A stretch of 46,632 bases of DNA from Gemmatimonadota bacterium (GCA_003223425.1 QHVA01000008.1:1-46632), one strand, 5' to 3'; counted from the stretch's first letter, positions 7,113-16,562 are shown. Notes: generated from the letters alone by a model not told the origin. Program-made: numbers and translations.

Positions 7113-10051
7113 GATCGTTGGCGCTCGCAGCCGCGCTGTGTCTGGGCGCGGCTAGAGCGACGAGTGCGCAGCTTCCGCCGAATGAGCACTGGCGCACAAT
7201 CCGCACGCAACATTTTCGCGTGCACTTCACTGCAGCGATCGAACAAGAGGCGCGTCGCGCCGCGGTCAACGCCGAGCGGGCGTACGCGGAGCTTTCGACG
7301 GAGCTGGTGCCGCCGCGCGGAACCATTGATCTCGTCGTATCCGACAATGTCGATTACGTGAACGGATACGCCACGCCTTTTCCATCGAATCGCATCGTCG
7401 TCTTTGCGCACCCGCCGACAGATGCCTCGGGCCTGCGCAATTACGATGACTGGAATGCGCTCGTAGTGACGCACGAGCTCACGCACATCTTCCACCTCGA
7501 CCGCTCGCGGGGCATCTGGCGCTTCGGTCAGGCCGTCTTCGGTAGAAACCCGCTGCTGTTTCCGAACCTGTATGAGCCGCGTTGGGTGCTCGAAGGACTC
7601 GCCGTCTACTACGAGTCACGATTGACCGGGGCGGGACGCCTGGAAAGCTCCGAGCATTCGATGATCGCACGCGCCGCGGCGCTCGCCAATCGCGTGCCTA
7701 CACTTCAGGAGCTGTCGCCGGGAAGCTCGCGCTTTCCCGGCGGCGAAGTGATCTACGTCTACGGCTCTCTGCTGTTCGACTATCTCTCACGCACCCGCGG
7801 GCCGGGTAGCATTCGCGAATTCGTCGAGCGCGGTGCCAAGACGCCGTTCCCTTTTATTCTCACGGTAACATCGCGCAGCGCGTTCGGCATGTCGTTCCAG
7901 ACCGCCTGGCGCAAGTGGCGCGATTCGCTGGTGCGAGAGATGCGCTCAACGCAAGAAGTGATGCCGGGCTGGCGGCAGCTCACCAACGCCGGCTACGTCG
8001 CGCTGTTCCCGCGGTGGCTCGGCGACACTGTTCTCCTCTATGCCGGCGACAAAGTGCGCGAGACACCAGCGGCGTACCGGGTGACTCTCTCCGGGCACGA
8101 GACACGACTCGGTCGACGCAATGGCACAAGCCCCAACGTGGTGCTGCCTGATGGCAGTCTTCTCTTCTCCCAGCCGGAATTCCTCGATCCGTATCACATC
8201 CGAAACGATCTCTACGTTGAAAAAAGTGGGTCGCAAACGCGGCTCACCGTCGGTGCGCGGCTCACCGGCCCCGATGCGCGCTCTGACGGTGAGATCGTCG
8301 CCGTGCAGGATCAACCGGCAACGACGAGACTCGTCCGACTTCCACGCGACGCACGCACGATCGTACCGATCACTCCGACGAGCCTCGACGTGCAATGGGC
8401 AGATCCGCGCTGGTCGCCCGACGGGTCGCGCATCGCTGCGGTGAGGCAGAGTCGCGGCAGATCCGAGATTGTCATCCTGGACTCCGATGGAAAAGTCCTC
8501 GACTCGTTCGGCGCGACACGAGCGATCAACTCGAGCCCGAGCTGGTCCGCGGACGGCCGGATGATCTATTTCTCCTCTGAGCGAACCGGCTCTCCACAGA
8601 TTTACGTCGCCGACGTTACGACTTTCGCGCCGACCGCCGCGCGAATCAGCGCCGCCCCCACGGGCGTGTTCGCGCCCCAATCGTCACCCGATCAAGCCGA
8701 GCTCGCAACGCTTGTGTTCAAGGCAGACGGCTTTCACCTCGGAGTTGCGCCGCTTTCCGGAGTCACTCGACTTGCGGCCGCGGACACAACGACGACAAGT
8801 CCCCGGGCGGGCTGTGCGAATTGCCTGTCGATTGTGCCCGGACTGCCACCACTCGGGACGTCAGACACTTCGCGGGCGACGAGCTATTCGCCCTGGTTGT
8901 CGCTACTTCCGCGATACTGGTTTCCCGTGCTGGAAAGCACGACCACCGATGGCACTTCGTTTGGCGCGTTTACGACCGGCTTCGACATCGTCAGTCGACA
9001 TAACTACACCCTCGAGGCGCTTCACAACTCACGCTGGGACGAAAACTCGGCGTGGCTCTCTTACCGCTACGCGGGCTTGGGACTGCCACTGATCGATTTG
9101 TACGTGTCGCAGAACTACTCCAACGCGAACTTCGCATTAGTGAACGGCTCATTGAGCTCGCCGTTCGGTTTCGTCGAGCGTCAGAGAATTATCTCTCTTC
9201 AAACGACCCTCATTCGTCCCCGGTTTCGAACCTACACAATTGCCTCGATTGGTGCGCAGCTGGAGAATCTGGCGTACTCGACAGTGCCGGATACGGTGCT
9301 TCAGCATCTCTCGTCGTTTTATTCAAAGGGACGAAACTACCCGGCATTAATCGCGTCGGCGGGTTTTTCGAATGCGCAACGCCCGGGGTTGAGCATTTCG
9401 CCGGAAGACGGAATCAGCATCACCGTGACCGCGCGCCAGCGCTGGCAGGGCGGGACAACCGGGGCCTCTACTAGAAGTGTTGTCGGATTGAGCTCGCTCT
9501 ACAAGTCTCTCGACCTTCCAGGGTTTGCCCATCACGTGCTTGCGGTTCGTGGCGCAGGCGGACTCACCGACGATCGAAGTCCCAATCTTTTCTCTGCTGG
9601 CGGAATCAGTGGTACCTCCCTGGAGGTTTTTCCGGGTTTTTCAGTCGGACAGCAACGCAGAATCTTCGGCGTGCGCGGTTATCCAGCCGGTGCGGAAGGT
9701 GGAACCCGCGCGTACTCGGCGGCCATTGAATATCGAGCTCCGCTTTTCGCTCCGTCGCGCGGCTTCCGCTTCATTCCTGTTTTTGTCGATCGGACTTCGC
9801 TGTCATTCTTCGGAGAGACAGGTCGGGCATATTGCCCAGCGAGCGCCGATGTGGCGAACGGAGTTTGTCGCAATATTGACATCGGTAATCCGGCGATGAC
9901 TTCTGCGGGAGCGGAGCTGAACATCGACACCGGACTGCAGCTGGACGTGCAGGCGCGAATCAGACTCGGTGTCGCCTTTGCACTGGTGAATCGAGGGCGT
10001 TTGGCAGCCAGCAAGGCACAGGTATACGGAACGTTTGGAGCTTCGTTTTAG
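7109..10051 (+). CDS. Secreted gluzincin-like peptidase with TolB/PD40 propeller and C-terminal outer-membrane beta-barrel
   Basis: The 980-residue product has a signal peptide (residues 1-20, ending ATSAQ). The N-terminal peptidase-like domain has HELTH at 122-126 and a likely third zinc ligand in WVLEGLAVYYES (Glu162), the spacing of MA-clan gluzincins. Residues of about 330-590 hold WD40-like/PD40 blades such as WSPDGSRIAAVR and WSADGRMIYFSS. From about 640 the sequence is amphipathic, with many aromatic-ended strands, and it finishes in ...GTFGASF, the terminal phenylalanine typical of outer-membrane barrels. It is therefore probably a surface- or periplasm-facing protease anchored by its own barrel. 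The GTG at 7109 overlaps the amidase stop and is the only start giving a clean signal peptide. The substrate is unknown. Confidence 0.82.
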   Translation: MRSLALAAALCLGAARATSAQLPPNEHWRTIRTQHFRVHFTAAIEQEARRAAVNAERAYAELSTELVPPRGTIDLVVSDNVDYVNGYATPFPSNRIVVFAHPPTDASGLRNYDDWNALVVTHELTHIFHLDRSRGIWRFGQAVFGRNPLLFPNLYEPRWVLEGLAVYYESRLTGAGRLESSEHSMIARAAALANRVPTLQELSPGSSRFPGGEVIYVYGSLLFDYLSRTRGPGSIREFVERGAKTPFPFILTVTSRSAFGMSFQTAWRKWRDSLVREMRSTQEVMPGWRQLTNAGYVALFPRWLGDTVLLYAGDKVRETPAAYRVTLSGHETRLGRRNGTSPNVVLPDGSLLFSQPEFLDPYHIRNDLYVEKSGSQTRLTVGARLTGPDARSDGEIVAVQDQPATTRLVRLPRDARTIVPITPTSLDVQWADPRWSPDGSRIAAVRQSRGRSEIVILDSDGKVLDSFGATRAINSSPSWSADGRMIYFSSERTGSPQIYVADVTTFAPTAARISAAPTGVFAPQSSPDQAELATLVFKADGFHLGVAPLSGVTRLAAADTTTTSPRAGCANCLSIVPGLPPLGTSDTSRATSYSPWLSLLPRYWFPVLESTTTDGTSFGAFTTGFDIVSRHNYTLEALHNSRWDENSAWLSYRYAGLGLPLIDLYVSQNYSNANFALVNGSLSSPFGFVERQRIISLQTTLIRPRFRTYTIASIGAQLENLAYSTVPDTVLQHLSSFYSKGRNYPALIASAGFSNAQRPGLSISPEDGISITVTARQRWQGGTTGASTRSVVGLSSLYKSLDLPGFAHHVLAVRGAGGLTDDRSPNLFSAGGISGTSLEVFPGFSVGQQRRIFGVRGYPAGAEGGTRAYSAAIEYRAPLFAPSRGFRFIPVFVDRTSLSFFGETGRAYCPASADVANGVCRNIDIGNPAMTSAGAELNIDTGLQLDVQARIRLGVAFALVNRGRLAASKAQVYGTFGASF

Positions 10052-10558
10052 CGGAACGTCGGTCTCTGGATTAGTTGCAGCGTACGATGCCCGGGTAGGT
10101 GCGGCTCGCATTGGACTCCTGCGATCGGACCTCGTGAGTCCAGGCAAACGCGCGTTTTTTGTATTTAGGTCTCGAGGCTGACCACGCGCCGAGGATCGAC
10201 AGCCCATTGGTGGAAAAGGAGCCGAACTGCTCCCTCTGCGCGATCTAACTGCAAGGCTTTGGGGTACTTAGGACTGGGGGCGCACGACAGCCTGGCGCTT
10301 ACCATCGGTGCCTGATATGCGTGGGCAGATCCTGACATTGGAACTGATGTTCGCGTGGAAAAATGGGGTCGCAATCTCCATTCGTGATGTGGAATACCTA
10401 AAGCGTTGTCACATAAGGAGATAACTAACCACTGGCGCGGACTCACGAATCCGGGTAGTATGCCTGCCCGCATCGAAACTATCGATGCCCAAGCGTGCTG
10501 TCCCAAGTGTGTCGTCTTCTTATTGACAACCCTTTTATCCTGCGGAGAGTTGTAACTA
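10052..10558 (+). other. 507-base non-coding leader between the barrel-peptidase gene and nrdJ
   Basis: No convincing gene is visible in this gap. It contains a short palindrome followed by six T (10146-10160), which could be a weak terminator for the preceding gene. It also holds a 7-bp hairpin (arms 10470-10476 and 10482-10488). The last 20 bases carry a GGAGAG ribosome site for nrdJ at about 10543-10548. Open frames on the minus strand here run into nrdJ antisense sequence and have no family resemblance. The length suggests a long untranslated leader, perhaps with a regulatory RNA, but no riboswitch could be assigned. Confidence 0.6.
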
Positions 10559-13048
10559 ATGCCTATACCTGCCGTACCGCCCCAAGGCGAAGCCCAGCTC
10601 AATGAGAATGCGCGCACCGTGATCAGCAAACGGTATCTGATCAAGGACGCGACGGGCACGCCCGTGGAGCAGCCGGAAGACATGTTCTGGCGTGTAGCGG
10701 GTACGGTGGCTGAGGCTGATCGCCGGTACGGATCGAGCGACACCGAAGTGGCAGACATGGCGCACGAGTTTTATCGGCTCATGGTCGAGCGTCGCTTTGA
10801 GCCGAACTCTCCGACACTCATGAACGCGGGCCGCCCGCTTGGGCAACTCTCTGCCTGCTTCGTTCTGCCGATCGAGGACGCCCTCTCCAACGGGCGCGAC
10901 GGGATCTACGATACGCTGCGCGCGATGGCGCTCATCCACCAATCAGGCGGGGGAACCGGCTTCGCTTTCTCGAAGCTGCGCGCGAAAGGCTCGATGGTTC
11001 GCTCGACGACCGGCGTGGCATCCGGCCCGGTGTCGTTCATGAAGCTGTACGATGCATCGACCGACGCGGTGAAGCAGGGCGGCACTCGCCGCGGCGCCAA
11101 CATGGGAATCCTGCGCGTCGACCATCCCGACATCATGGATTTCATCACCTGCAAGGAAGACCTCACGCAGGTGACGAACTTCAATATTTCCGTTGCAGTC
11201 ACGGATAAGTTCATGTCGGCGGTGAAGGCGGGAACGAGCTACGACCTGATCGACCCTAGCACCGGCAAGGTGGCTGGTCAGCTCGACGCCCGGGCGATCT
11301 GGGACAAGATGATCGACGGCGCCTGGAGAACAGGCGAGCCGGGTTGCTTCTTCATTGATGAAGCGAACCGCTACAATCCGGTGCCACACGTGGGACAGTA
11401 CGAGGCGACCAATCCATGCGGTGAGCAGCCACTCCTTCCGTACGACGTTTGCAACCTCGGCTCAATCAACGTCGGCTACTACGTGAAGGATGGGCAGATG
11501 GATTGGAATGCGCTAAAGCGCGACATCCATCTGTCGACGCACTTCCTCGACAACATCATCGAGGTCAACAAGTATCCGCTGCCGGAAATCGACGCTCTGT
11601 CGAAGAGAATCCGGCGCATCGGTTTCGGCATCATGGGTTTCGCTGATGCACTCGTGCGTCTCGGCATTGCCTACAACAGCATCGAGGGGGTGGAGTTCGG
11701 ACGTCAGCTGCAGAAGTTCGTCGACGTCGAGTCGAAGCGCGAGAGCGAGCGTCTCGCCAACGAGCGCGGGCCATTCCCCGAATGGGCGAGATCGATCTGG
11801 GGTCCGGACGAAACGTGCGCGCGCGACGCGAGAGGGAATCGCGTTCGTCCGATGCAGATGCTGCGCAACTGCAACGTCAATACGATTGCGCCGACCGGAA
11901 CGATCTCGATCATTGCGGGTTGCTCTTCAGGGATCGAGCCGCTGTTTGCCATCGCTTTCCTGCGGAATCAGGCAGGCGTACTGATGCCCGATGTCAACGA
12001 AGATTTCGTCGCTATCGCGAAGAAGGAAGGCTGGTACTCCGAAGAGCTGATGGAAAAAATCGCCAAGGAAGGCCACATCCACTTCGAGGAAGTGCCGAAG
12101 CAGTGGCAGCGAGTATTCGTTACTGCGCACGATATCACGCCCGAGTGGCACGTCAGGATGCAGGCCGCCTTCCAGGAGAATTGCGATTCCGCGATCTCGA
12201 AGACGACCAACTTCCCGCATGCGGCAACGCCTGAGGATGTTCGGTCGATTTACGAGCTCGCGTACGCGCTCAAGTGCAAGGGCGTGACTGTGTATCGCGA
12301 CGGCTCCCGCGACAACCAGGTTCTCTCGACTGGCGCAACAGAGCAGGCGAGAGCGGAGCGCGATGGCAGGGCGGAGCGCGGGGAGCTGCACGGGACGATT
12401 GCGGAGCTTGAGGCGGAGAACGCACGACTCAAGCAGGCGCTGTTCGATTCGGAAGCCGAGAATCTTCAGCGGCGTGCGAAGCGCGCGCGCCCGGACACGT
12501 TGCGTGGCATCACGACTCGCATCGAGACGCCGCTCGGCACGATGTTCCTCAACATCACCGAGGACGATCGTGGTCAGCCCTTCGAGGTGTTCATCAACCT
12601 CGGCAAGGCGGGTGGTGCGGCGATGGCGGATGCCGAAGCGATCGGCCGGCTAATCTCGCTGGCACTGAGGTCAGGAATTCCAATTCGCGAGGTGCACCGG
12701 CAGCTGCGCGGCATTGCGTCGGACAAGGCGATCGGACTTGGACCGAACAAGGTATTGTCTGTTCCCGATGCGATTGGAATAGCGCTCGAGAAGTGGATGC
12801 GAGAGAAGCAAGGGGTTCAGCAAGATTTGCTAGGCGCTCCACCCTCTGCGCCTTCACCGGTGGAGGTGGTTGCGCCCAAGCCACTGCCGGCCGCCGATTC
12901 CAGCGACGCGAATCAGACCCAGTTCGGATTCGACGCGCTGAATCGGAGCGAGTCGTTCATTGGCACCTGCCCGGACTGCGGATCCTCACTCGAGTTCGCT
13001 GAGGGGTGCGCCAAATGCCACGTGTGTGGATTTTCCGAGTGCGGGTGA
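10559..13048 (+). CDS. nrdJ: Adenosylcobalamin-dependent ribonucleotide reductase (class II)
   Basis: NrdJ reduces ribonucleotides to deoxyribonucleotides using a coenzyme-B12 radical, independently of oxygen. The 829 residues show [34 protein letters not shown], the [20 protein letters not shown] active-site segment near residue 285 (radical-relay Cys/Glu), the phosphate-binding [20 protein letters not shown] segment, and a C-terminal Cys-rich ribbon [19 protein letters not shown] from about residue 803 that re-reduces the active site. Between the catalytic domain and the conserved [13 protein letters not shown] domain lies a charged heptad-like stretch, about residues 595-645 ([16 protein letters not shown]), likely a coiled coil. 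The ATG has a GGAGAG ribosome site. A strong terminator follows. Confidence 0.97.
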   Translation: MPIPAVPPQGEAQLNENARTVISKRYLIKDATGTPVEQPEDMFWRVAGTVAEADRRYGSSDTEVADMAHEFYRLMVERRFEPNSPTLMNAGRPLGQLSACFVLPIEDALSNGRDGIYDTLRAMALIHQSGGGTGFAFSKLRAKGSMVRSTTGVASGPVSFMKLYDASTDAVKQGGTRRGANMGILRVDHPDIMDFITCKEDLTQVTNFNISVAVTDKFMSAVKAGTSYDLIDPSTGKVAGQLDARAIWDKMIDGAWRTGEPGCFFIDEANRYNPVPHVGQYEATNPCGEQPLLPYDVCNLGSINVGYYVKDGQMDWNALKRDIHLSTHFLDNIIEVNKYPLPEIDALSKRIRRIGFGIMGFADALVRLGIAYNSIEGVEFGRQLQKFVDVESKRESERLANERGPFPEWARSIWGPDETCARDARGNRVRPMQMLRNCNVNTIAPTGTISIIAGCSSGIEPLFAIAFLRNQAGVLMPDVNEDFVAIAKKEGWYSEELMEKIAKEGHIHFEEVPKQWQRVFVTAHDITPEWHVRMQAAFQENCDSAISKTTNFPHAATPEDVRSIYELAYALKCKGVTVYRDGSRDNQVLSTGATEQARAERDGRAERGELHGTIAELEAENARLKQALFDSEAENLQRRAKRARPDTLRGITTRIETPLGTMFLNITEDDRGQPFEVFINLGKAGGAAMADAEAIGRLISLALRSGIPIREVHRQLRGIASDKAIGLGPNKVLSVPDAIGIALEKWMREKQGVQQDLLGAPPSAPSPVEVVAPKPLPAADSSDANQTQFGFDALNRSESFIGTCPDCGSSLEFAEGCAKCHVCGFSECG

Positions 13049-13083
13049 GGCTTCGCGGATTCGCTCGCAGCTGAGCGTGTGTG

Positions 13084-13119
13084 AAAACCTGGCCGATTTG
13101 TTTCGGCCAGGTTTTTTTT
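13084..13119 (+). terminator. Rho-independent terminator of nrdJ (bidirectional)
   Basis: A 13-bp perfect stem (13084-13096 with 13103-13115, core CCTGGCCGA/TCGGCCAGG) has a 6-base loop and runs into eight T. The left arm starts with AAAA, so the reverse strand also ends in a short T run. It can therefore stop the convergent DUF2721 gene as well. Confidence 0.93.
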
Positions 13120-13129
13120 GCAGCAAAGA

Positions 13130-13672
13130 TTACTTTACCCCGCCGAACCAGCGTGCTTTCTTGATCCCCTGCTTGACGAGATCGGGTGGCCCGTACTCCT
13201 TCCCGCGCTTCCACATGAAATCCATCTCCTCGTTGACGGCAGCGAGGGCGAAGCGCGATTCCTTGATCAACAGAAATGCGGCGTAGAGCAGTAGTCCCGC
13301 GCCGCAAAGGCCGAGGGCGATCGGAACAAAAGTGAATTTTGAGCTGGTGATAGCAACCAGACCGATGGCGACGCTCGTGCCCACGAAAAAACCGAGCGCG
13401 GCGTAGAGACGGGACAGCGCCCGCTGCAGCAGGCGCGAGCGGGTGGTAACGAAATCCAATTGAGTGAAGAGCATTCTTCTTTCCTCTTCGCGGCCGTCGC
13501 TTCGCTGATCGGGCGAGCGGGGAATCAGTGCGATCGAGATCTCACGGGTACGCATCACCGCTTTGCTCAGGCGGTCCGACGTCGCGAGAATGAGCGATCC
13601 GCAGGCGGAGATCAGTACCGCTGGGGTGATCATCGCCGATAGGACAGAGATCGCGTCGGGGAAGTTGGTCAT
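13130..13672 (-). CDS. DUF2721 family membrane protein
   Basis: This is a 180-residue inner-membrane protein. An N-terminal hydrophobic segment (about 10-30, ITPAVLISACGSLILATSDRL) is followed by a charged amphipathic region with RTREISI and two adjacent hydrophobic segments (about 88-135). The layout and the LSxMITPAVLISACGSL..SNRL-like opening match the DUF2721 family, whose function is not known. It is convergent with nrdJ and shares its terminator. ATG start. No enzyme motif is visible. Confidence 0.8.
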   Translation of the reverse strand: MTNFPDAISVLSAMITPAVLISACGSLILATSDRLSKAVMRTREISIALIPRSPDQRSDGREEERRMLFTQLDFVTTRSRLLQRALSRLYAALGFFVGTSVAIGLVAITSSKFTFVPIALGLCGAGLLLYAAFLLIKESRFALAAVNEEMDFMWKRGKEYGPPDLVKQGIKKARWFGGVK

Positions 13673-13838
13673 CGCCAGGGCTTAGGTCGTAGGGCTCAAA
13701 TAGAGAGCCTCGTTCGCAGATTTCACGGGTAAAAAGCTACTCAGGCTTGCGTTTGCACGCCTCCGTTGCTCCCTTTAGTCATTCCCTCAACCAACGAGCC
13801 TCCCGATCAAACCTTCCAAACCCGGCTCAACGAAACCA

Positions 13839-14033
13839 ATGATGGACGACCGCAAGCTTCTGGCGCTTGCCAAAAAGAATGCTGCCAAGAGCGGCACTAA
13901 CTCTAAGGTGCCCAAGGGATTCGGAAAAAAGTACGACAAGAATCTGCCGGACGATCCTACCGATGAGGCAACTATCAAAGCGAAGGAAGAGACGAAGAAG
14001 TTCTTCTCTGAAATGAAGAAGCGGGACTTTTAG
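13839..14033 (+). CDS. Small lysine-rich hypothetical protein (64 aa)
   Basis: I do not recognise this protein. It is 64 residues, very rich in lysine (about a quarter), with an N-terminal helix (DRKLLALAKKNAAKSG), a glycine/lysine turn (KVPKGFGKKYDK) and a C-terminal acidic/basic helix (KAKEETKKFFSEMKKRDF). It has no signal peptide or cysteines. The composition suggests a cytoplasmic nucleic-acid- or ribosome-associated protein, but that is inference. It is probably real because the DUF2911 gene starts two bases after its stop and the codon use resembles that of neighbouring genes. The annotated start is ATG 13839, and ATG 13842 is equally possible. Confidence 0.6.
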   Translation: MMDDRKLLALAKKNAAKSGTNSKVPKGFGKKYDKNLPDDPTDEATIKAKEETKKFFSEMKKRDF

Positions 14034-14034
14034 C

Positions 14035-14691
14035 ATGAGCGTTACCCGCGTCCTCACTCTGATGGTTCTGGTAACCGCCAGCGCTGTCCAAGCCCAGCAA
14101 CCTACGGGCGCTGCACAACCGGTCGCACAACCGGCGCAACGTCCGGCCCCGGTTCCTCGCGCGGCACCGAGCACGCGCGCGACCGTCGCAGTACTGATCG
14201 ATCGCCGCTGGGTCGAGGGTGGTTGGGGCAACGAATCCTCGGTTGCCGGACCAGCGAAAATCGAAGTCGACTGGGGTCAGCCGCACTTGCGCGGCCGAAA
14301 CGTGATCGGCATGCCCGGCGTGGTGCCGTGGGACAGTGTCTGGCGCACCGGCGCCAACATGTCGACTCAGCTATCCACCGAGGTCGACATTACGATCGGC
14401 AACACCTTTATCCCGCGCGGCGTCTATACGCTCTTCTCACTGCCTACCCGGAATGGCTGGAAGCTCATCGTGAGCAAAGAAGTTCTGCAGTGGGGAACCG
14501 ACTACGACGCGTCGAAGGATTTCGCGCGGATCGACCTCCGCCAGCGCACGCTCGCAGAGCCTGTCGAGAGTCTGACCTTCTGGCTGATACCCGCGATCGA
14601 AAACGCTCCGTCGACTACGTTCCCGCACGGCGTCCTCAAGTTCGCATGGGGTAACACCGAGCTCTCAACGGACTGGCGAGTCGGCCGCTAA
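14035..14691 (+). CDS. DUF2911 domain secreted protein
   Basis: This is a 218-residue protein with a signal peptide (residues 1-21, cleaved after VQAQ) and a Gln/Pro/Ala-rich linker to about residue 45. The DUF2911 domain has the typical pattern: VDWGQPHLRGR, VVPWDSVWRTGAN, then TIGNTFIPRGVYTLFSLP and GWKLIVSKEVLQWGTDYD. It ends with LKFAWGNTELSTDWRV. The domain is common in Bacteroidota and Gemmatimonadota and probably periplasmic, and its function is undetermined. The ATG is two bases after the 64-residue gene, so the two are likely translated together. A hairpin terminator follows and lies inside the 3' end of the convergent gene. Confidence 0.88.
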   Translation: MSVTRVLTLMVLVTASAVQAQQPTGAAQPVAQPAQRPAPVPRAAPSTRATVAVLIDRRWVEGGWGNESSVAGPAKIEVDWGQPHLRGRNVIGMPGVVPWDSVWRTGANMSTQLSTEVDITIGNTFIPRGVYTLFSLPTRNGWKLIVSKEVLQWGTDYDASKDFARIDLRQRTLAEPVESLTFWLIPAIENAPSTTFPHGVLKFAWGNTELSTDWRVGR

Positions 14692-15335
14692 GGGTTGGCT
14701 TCGAGGCGCGCGTCGAATTCGGCGCGCGCTTTTTTTGTCGCCCTTATTCCGAGGCGGCTCGGATTGGAGACCGGGATGTAGGTGAGCTCAATACCTGACG
14801 CAGCGCGCTGCAGTAATATTCCGCCGCGAGCCATGTCGCCGTGACCAACGAATTCCTGTGGGAAAAGGAGTCGGTCTCCAAAAATTGGCTGCAGGACGTC
14901 GACGTACTTGCCCGTCGCGACGCTGCCAAGCAGAACGACATCACATTTGGACCCGATCTTTTCCGCCAATTTTTTGGCGTCACGCTCGAGCGGCCACCGG
15001 TAGCGGGACTCTTCCGCCTCGATTGGCACCATTGCAAACCGCTCCAGATCCTTGAGCGTTACTATCACGTACGGTGAGCAAAGCCCATCGGTTGGCGTGA
15101 TGATGTGCACTCCCGACGCACGTCGTGGCGGCGGGTTCTCGAACATGCGGGCATACGTAATCTTGCCCCGGAAATAGAGTCCGCTCAGGAAGCTGAACAC
15201 TTCACCCAGGGGCGCACCCTCTTCGCTTCGGACCCGTTTCGCGATGTCGAACTCCGCCCGGTCGTTAAACAGGAGAGCGGCACGCTTTCCGCCGCAGCTA
15301 GCTGGCGAGAGCAGGAAGATCTGGCGTCGTTGCAC
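14688..15335 (-). CDS. Unrecognised protein, 215 aa
   Basis: I cannot assign a family. The protein is soluble and mixed alpha/beta. It begins with a hydrophobic strand and a small-residue turn (RQIFLLSPASCGGKRA) and has a GVHIITPTDGL segment. It then has CDVVLLGSVATGKYVDVLQPIFGDRLLFP, which reads like a Rossmann-type strand-loop-helix, and a basic C-terminal helix. The SPASCGGKRA and GSVATGKY loops could bind nucleotide or phosphate, but this is inference. It is divergent from the transaldolase operon and converges with the DUF2911 gene, overlapping its stop by four bases. The ordered strand/helix alternation and codon use argue that it is a real gene. Confidence 0.65.
   Translation of the reverse strand: MQRRQIFLLSPASCGGKRAALLFNDRAEFDIAKRVRSEEGAPLGEVFSFLSGLYFRGKITYARMFENPPPRRASGVHIITPTDGLCSPYVIVTLKDLERFAMVPIEAEESRYRWPLERDAKKLAEKIGSKCDVVLLGSVATGKYVDVLQPIFGDRLLFPQEFVGHGDMARGGILLQRAASGIELTYIPVSNPSRLGIRATKKARAEFDARLEANP
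14706..14736 (+). terminator. Rho-independent terminator after the DUF2911 gene
   Basis: A GC-only 7-bp stem (GCGCGCG 14706-14712 with CGCGCGC 14723-14729) is followed by seven T. It sits within the last codons of the convergent gene on the other strand. Confidence 0.85.
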
Positions 15336-15422
15336 GAGCGGTACTGAAGCAAATCTTTCGCCGTCATGACGGAGAGAAGCGCCGCGCCGCTGCTAGCGTT
15401 AGAATTGGATAGGGGGTCATTC

Positions 15423-16562
15423 ATGGCTAAGAACGGATTACAGGAGCTTCACGACGTCGGCCAATCCATCTGGCTGGACAGCATCGACCGACGGATGCTT
15501 CACGACGGAGAGCTTGATCGTAGGATCCGCGAAGACGCATTGACTGGGATGACGTCGAATCCGACGATTTTTGAGAAGGCGCTGTCATCGAGTACCGCCT
15601 ACGACGACCAGATCACCGACGCGGAAGACCAGGGGCTTACGAGCTGGCAGCTCTTCGAGCTACTCGAGACTACTGACGTGCGTGATGCCTGCGATAGGTT
15701 TGCGGGCGTCTACAGCTCGACACGCGGCGCCGACGGATTCGTCTCGATCGAGATTTCGCCCGGTGTCTCGCATGATGCCGACGCGGCGGTAGAGGAAGCG
15801 CGCCGGCTCTGGAAAACGGTCGATCGTCCGAACGTGATGGTAAAAGTGCCAGGCACGGTCGAGGGTGCGGTCGCTGTACGACGTCTCATTGCCGAAGGTG
15901 TCAATGTCAATATCACGCTGCTCTTCGCGATCCAGGCTCATGAGCGGGTAATCGAAGCGTACATGGCCGGGCTCGAGGATCGGATCAAGACGAGACAGCC
16001 AATTGACGGACTCGCCTCTGTCGCGAGCTTTTTCGTAAGTCGCGTCGACACCGAAGTCGATAAGCGTCTCGACACGCTGATCGCCAAAGCTTCACCGGCG
16101 GAGAAGGAAAGACTCAAGATGCTGAAGGGCCGAGCCGCGATCGCGAACGCAAAGCTGGCTTACAGATTGTTCAGGCAGAAGTTTGCCGGACCGCGATGGG
16201 AAGCGTTAGCGAAGCAGGGAGCCCGCGTGCAGCGTCCGCTGTGGGCGAGCACCAGCACCAAAAATCCCGAATACCGCGACGTGATGTACGTCGAAGAACT
16301 GATCGGCCCCGACACCGTCGACACGATGCCACCTGCTACGATCGAAGCGTTCCGGGATCATGGCGCGGTAGATAGAACGGTCGACAAGAAGGTTGCTGCG
16401 GCCGAAGGACTGATCAAGGAAATCGAAGCGGTCGGAATACCGATGAAGGACGTTACGGAGAAGCTCCTGGTCGATGGGATCGCGAGCTTTCAGAAATCTT
16501 TCGACGAGTTGATCGCGGGTCTCGAGGCAAAAGTCGGCTCACTCGCACCTGGCGGGAAGTGA
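15423..16562 (+). CDS. tal: Transaldolase
   Basis: Transaldolase moves a dihydroxyacetone unit between sedoheptulose-7-phosphate and glyceraldehyde-3-phosphate in the pentose phosphate pathway. The 379-residue product opens with GQSIWLDSIDRRML and has LTGMTSNPTIFEKAL, VSIEISPGVSHDA, RPNVMVKVPGT (the Schiff-base lysine) and VNVNITLLF, followed by a WASTSTKNP segment. This is the long transaldolase subfamily also found fused to glucose-6-phosphate isomerase. The ATG at 15423 is chosen because it has a GATAGGGGG ribosome site six bases upstream and gives the normal N terminus. It is the first gene of a carbon-metabolism operon, and its stop overlaps the pyk start (GTGA). Confidence 0.96.
   Translation: MAKNGLQELHDVGQSIWLDSIDRRMLHDGELDRRIREDALTGMTSNPTIFEKALSSSTAYDDQITDAEDQGLTSWQLFELLETTDVRDACDRFAGVYSSTRGADGFVSIEISPGVSHDADAAVEEARRLWKTVDRPNVMVKVPGTVEGAVAVRRLIAEGVNVNITLLFAIQAHERVIEAYMAGLEDRIKTRQPIDGLASVASFFVSRVDTEVDKRLDTLIAKASPAEKERLKMLKGRAAIANAKLAYRLFRQKFAGPRWEALAKQGARVQRPLWASTSTKNPEYRDVMYVEELIGPDTVDTMPPATIEAFRDHGAVDRTVDKKVAAAEGLIKEIEAVGIPMKDVTEKLLVDGIASFQKSFDELIAGLEAKVGSLAPGGK

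Noticed and set aside
10523-10551. TTGACA that could be a -35 box for nrdJ
   Set aside because: The hexamer at the -10 distance is AGAGTT, inside the ribosome site, so there is no matching -10 element.
10052-10558. A tRNA gene or cobalamin riboswitch as a formal feature
   Set aside because: No cloverleaf with a TTCGA loop was visible. The B12-element resemblance covers a few short words only, with wrong spacing, so it is reported as a weak finding and not annotated.
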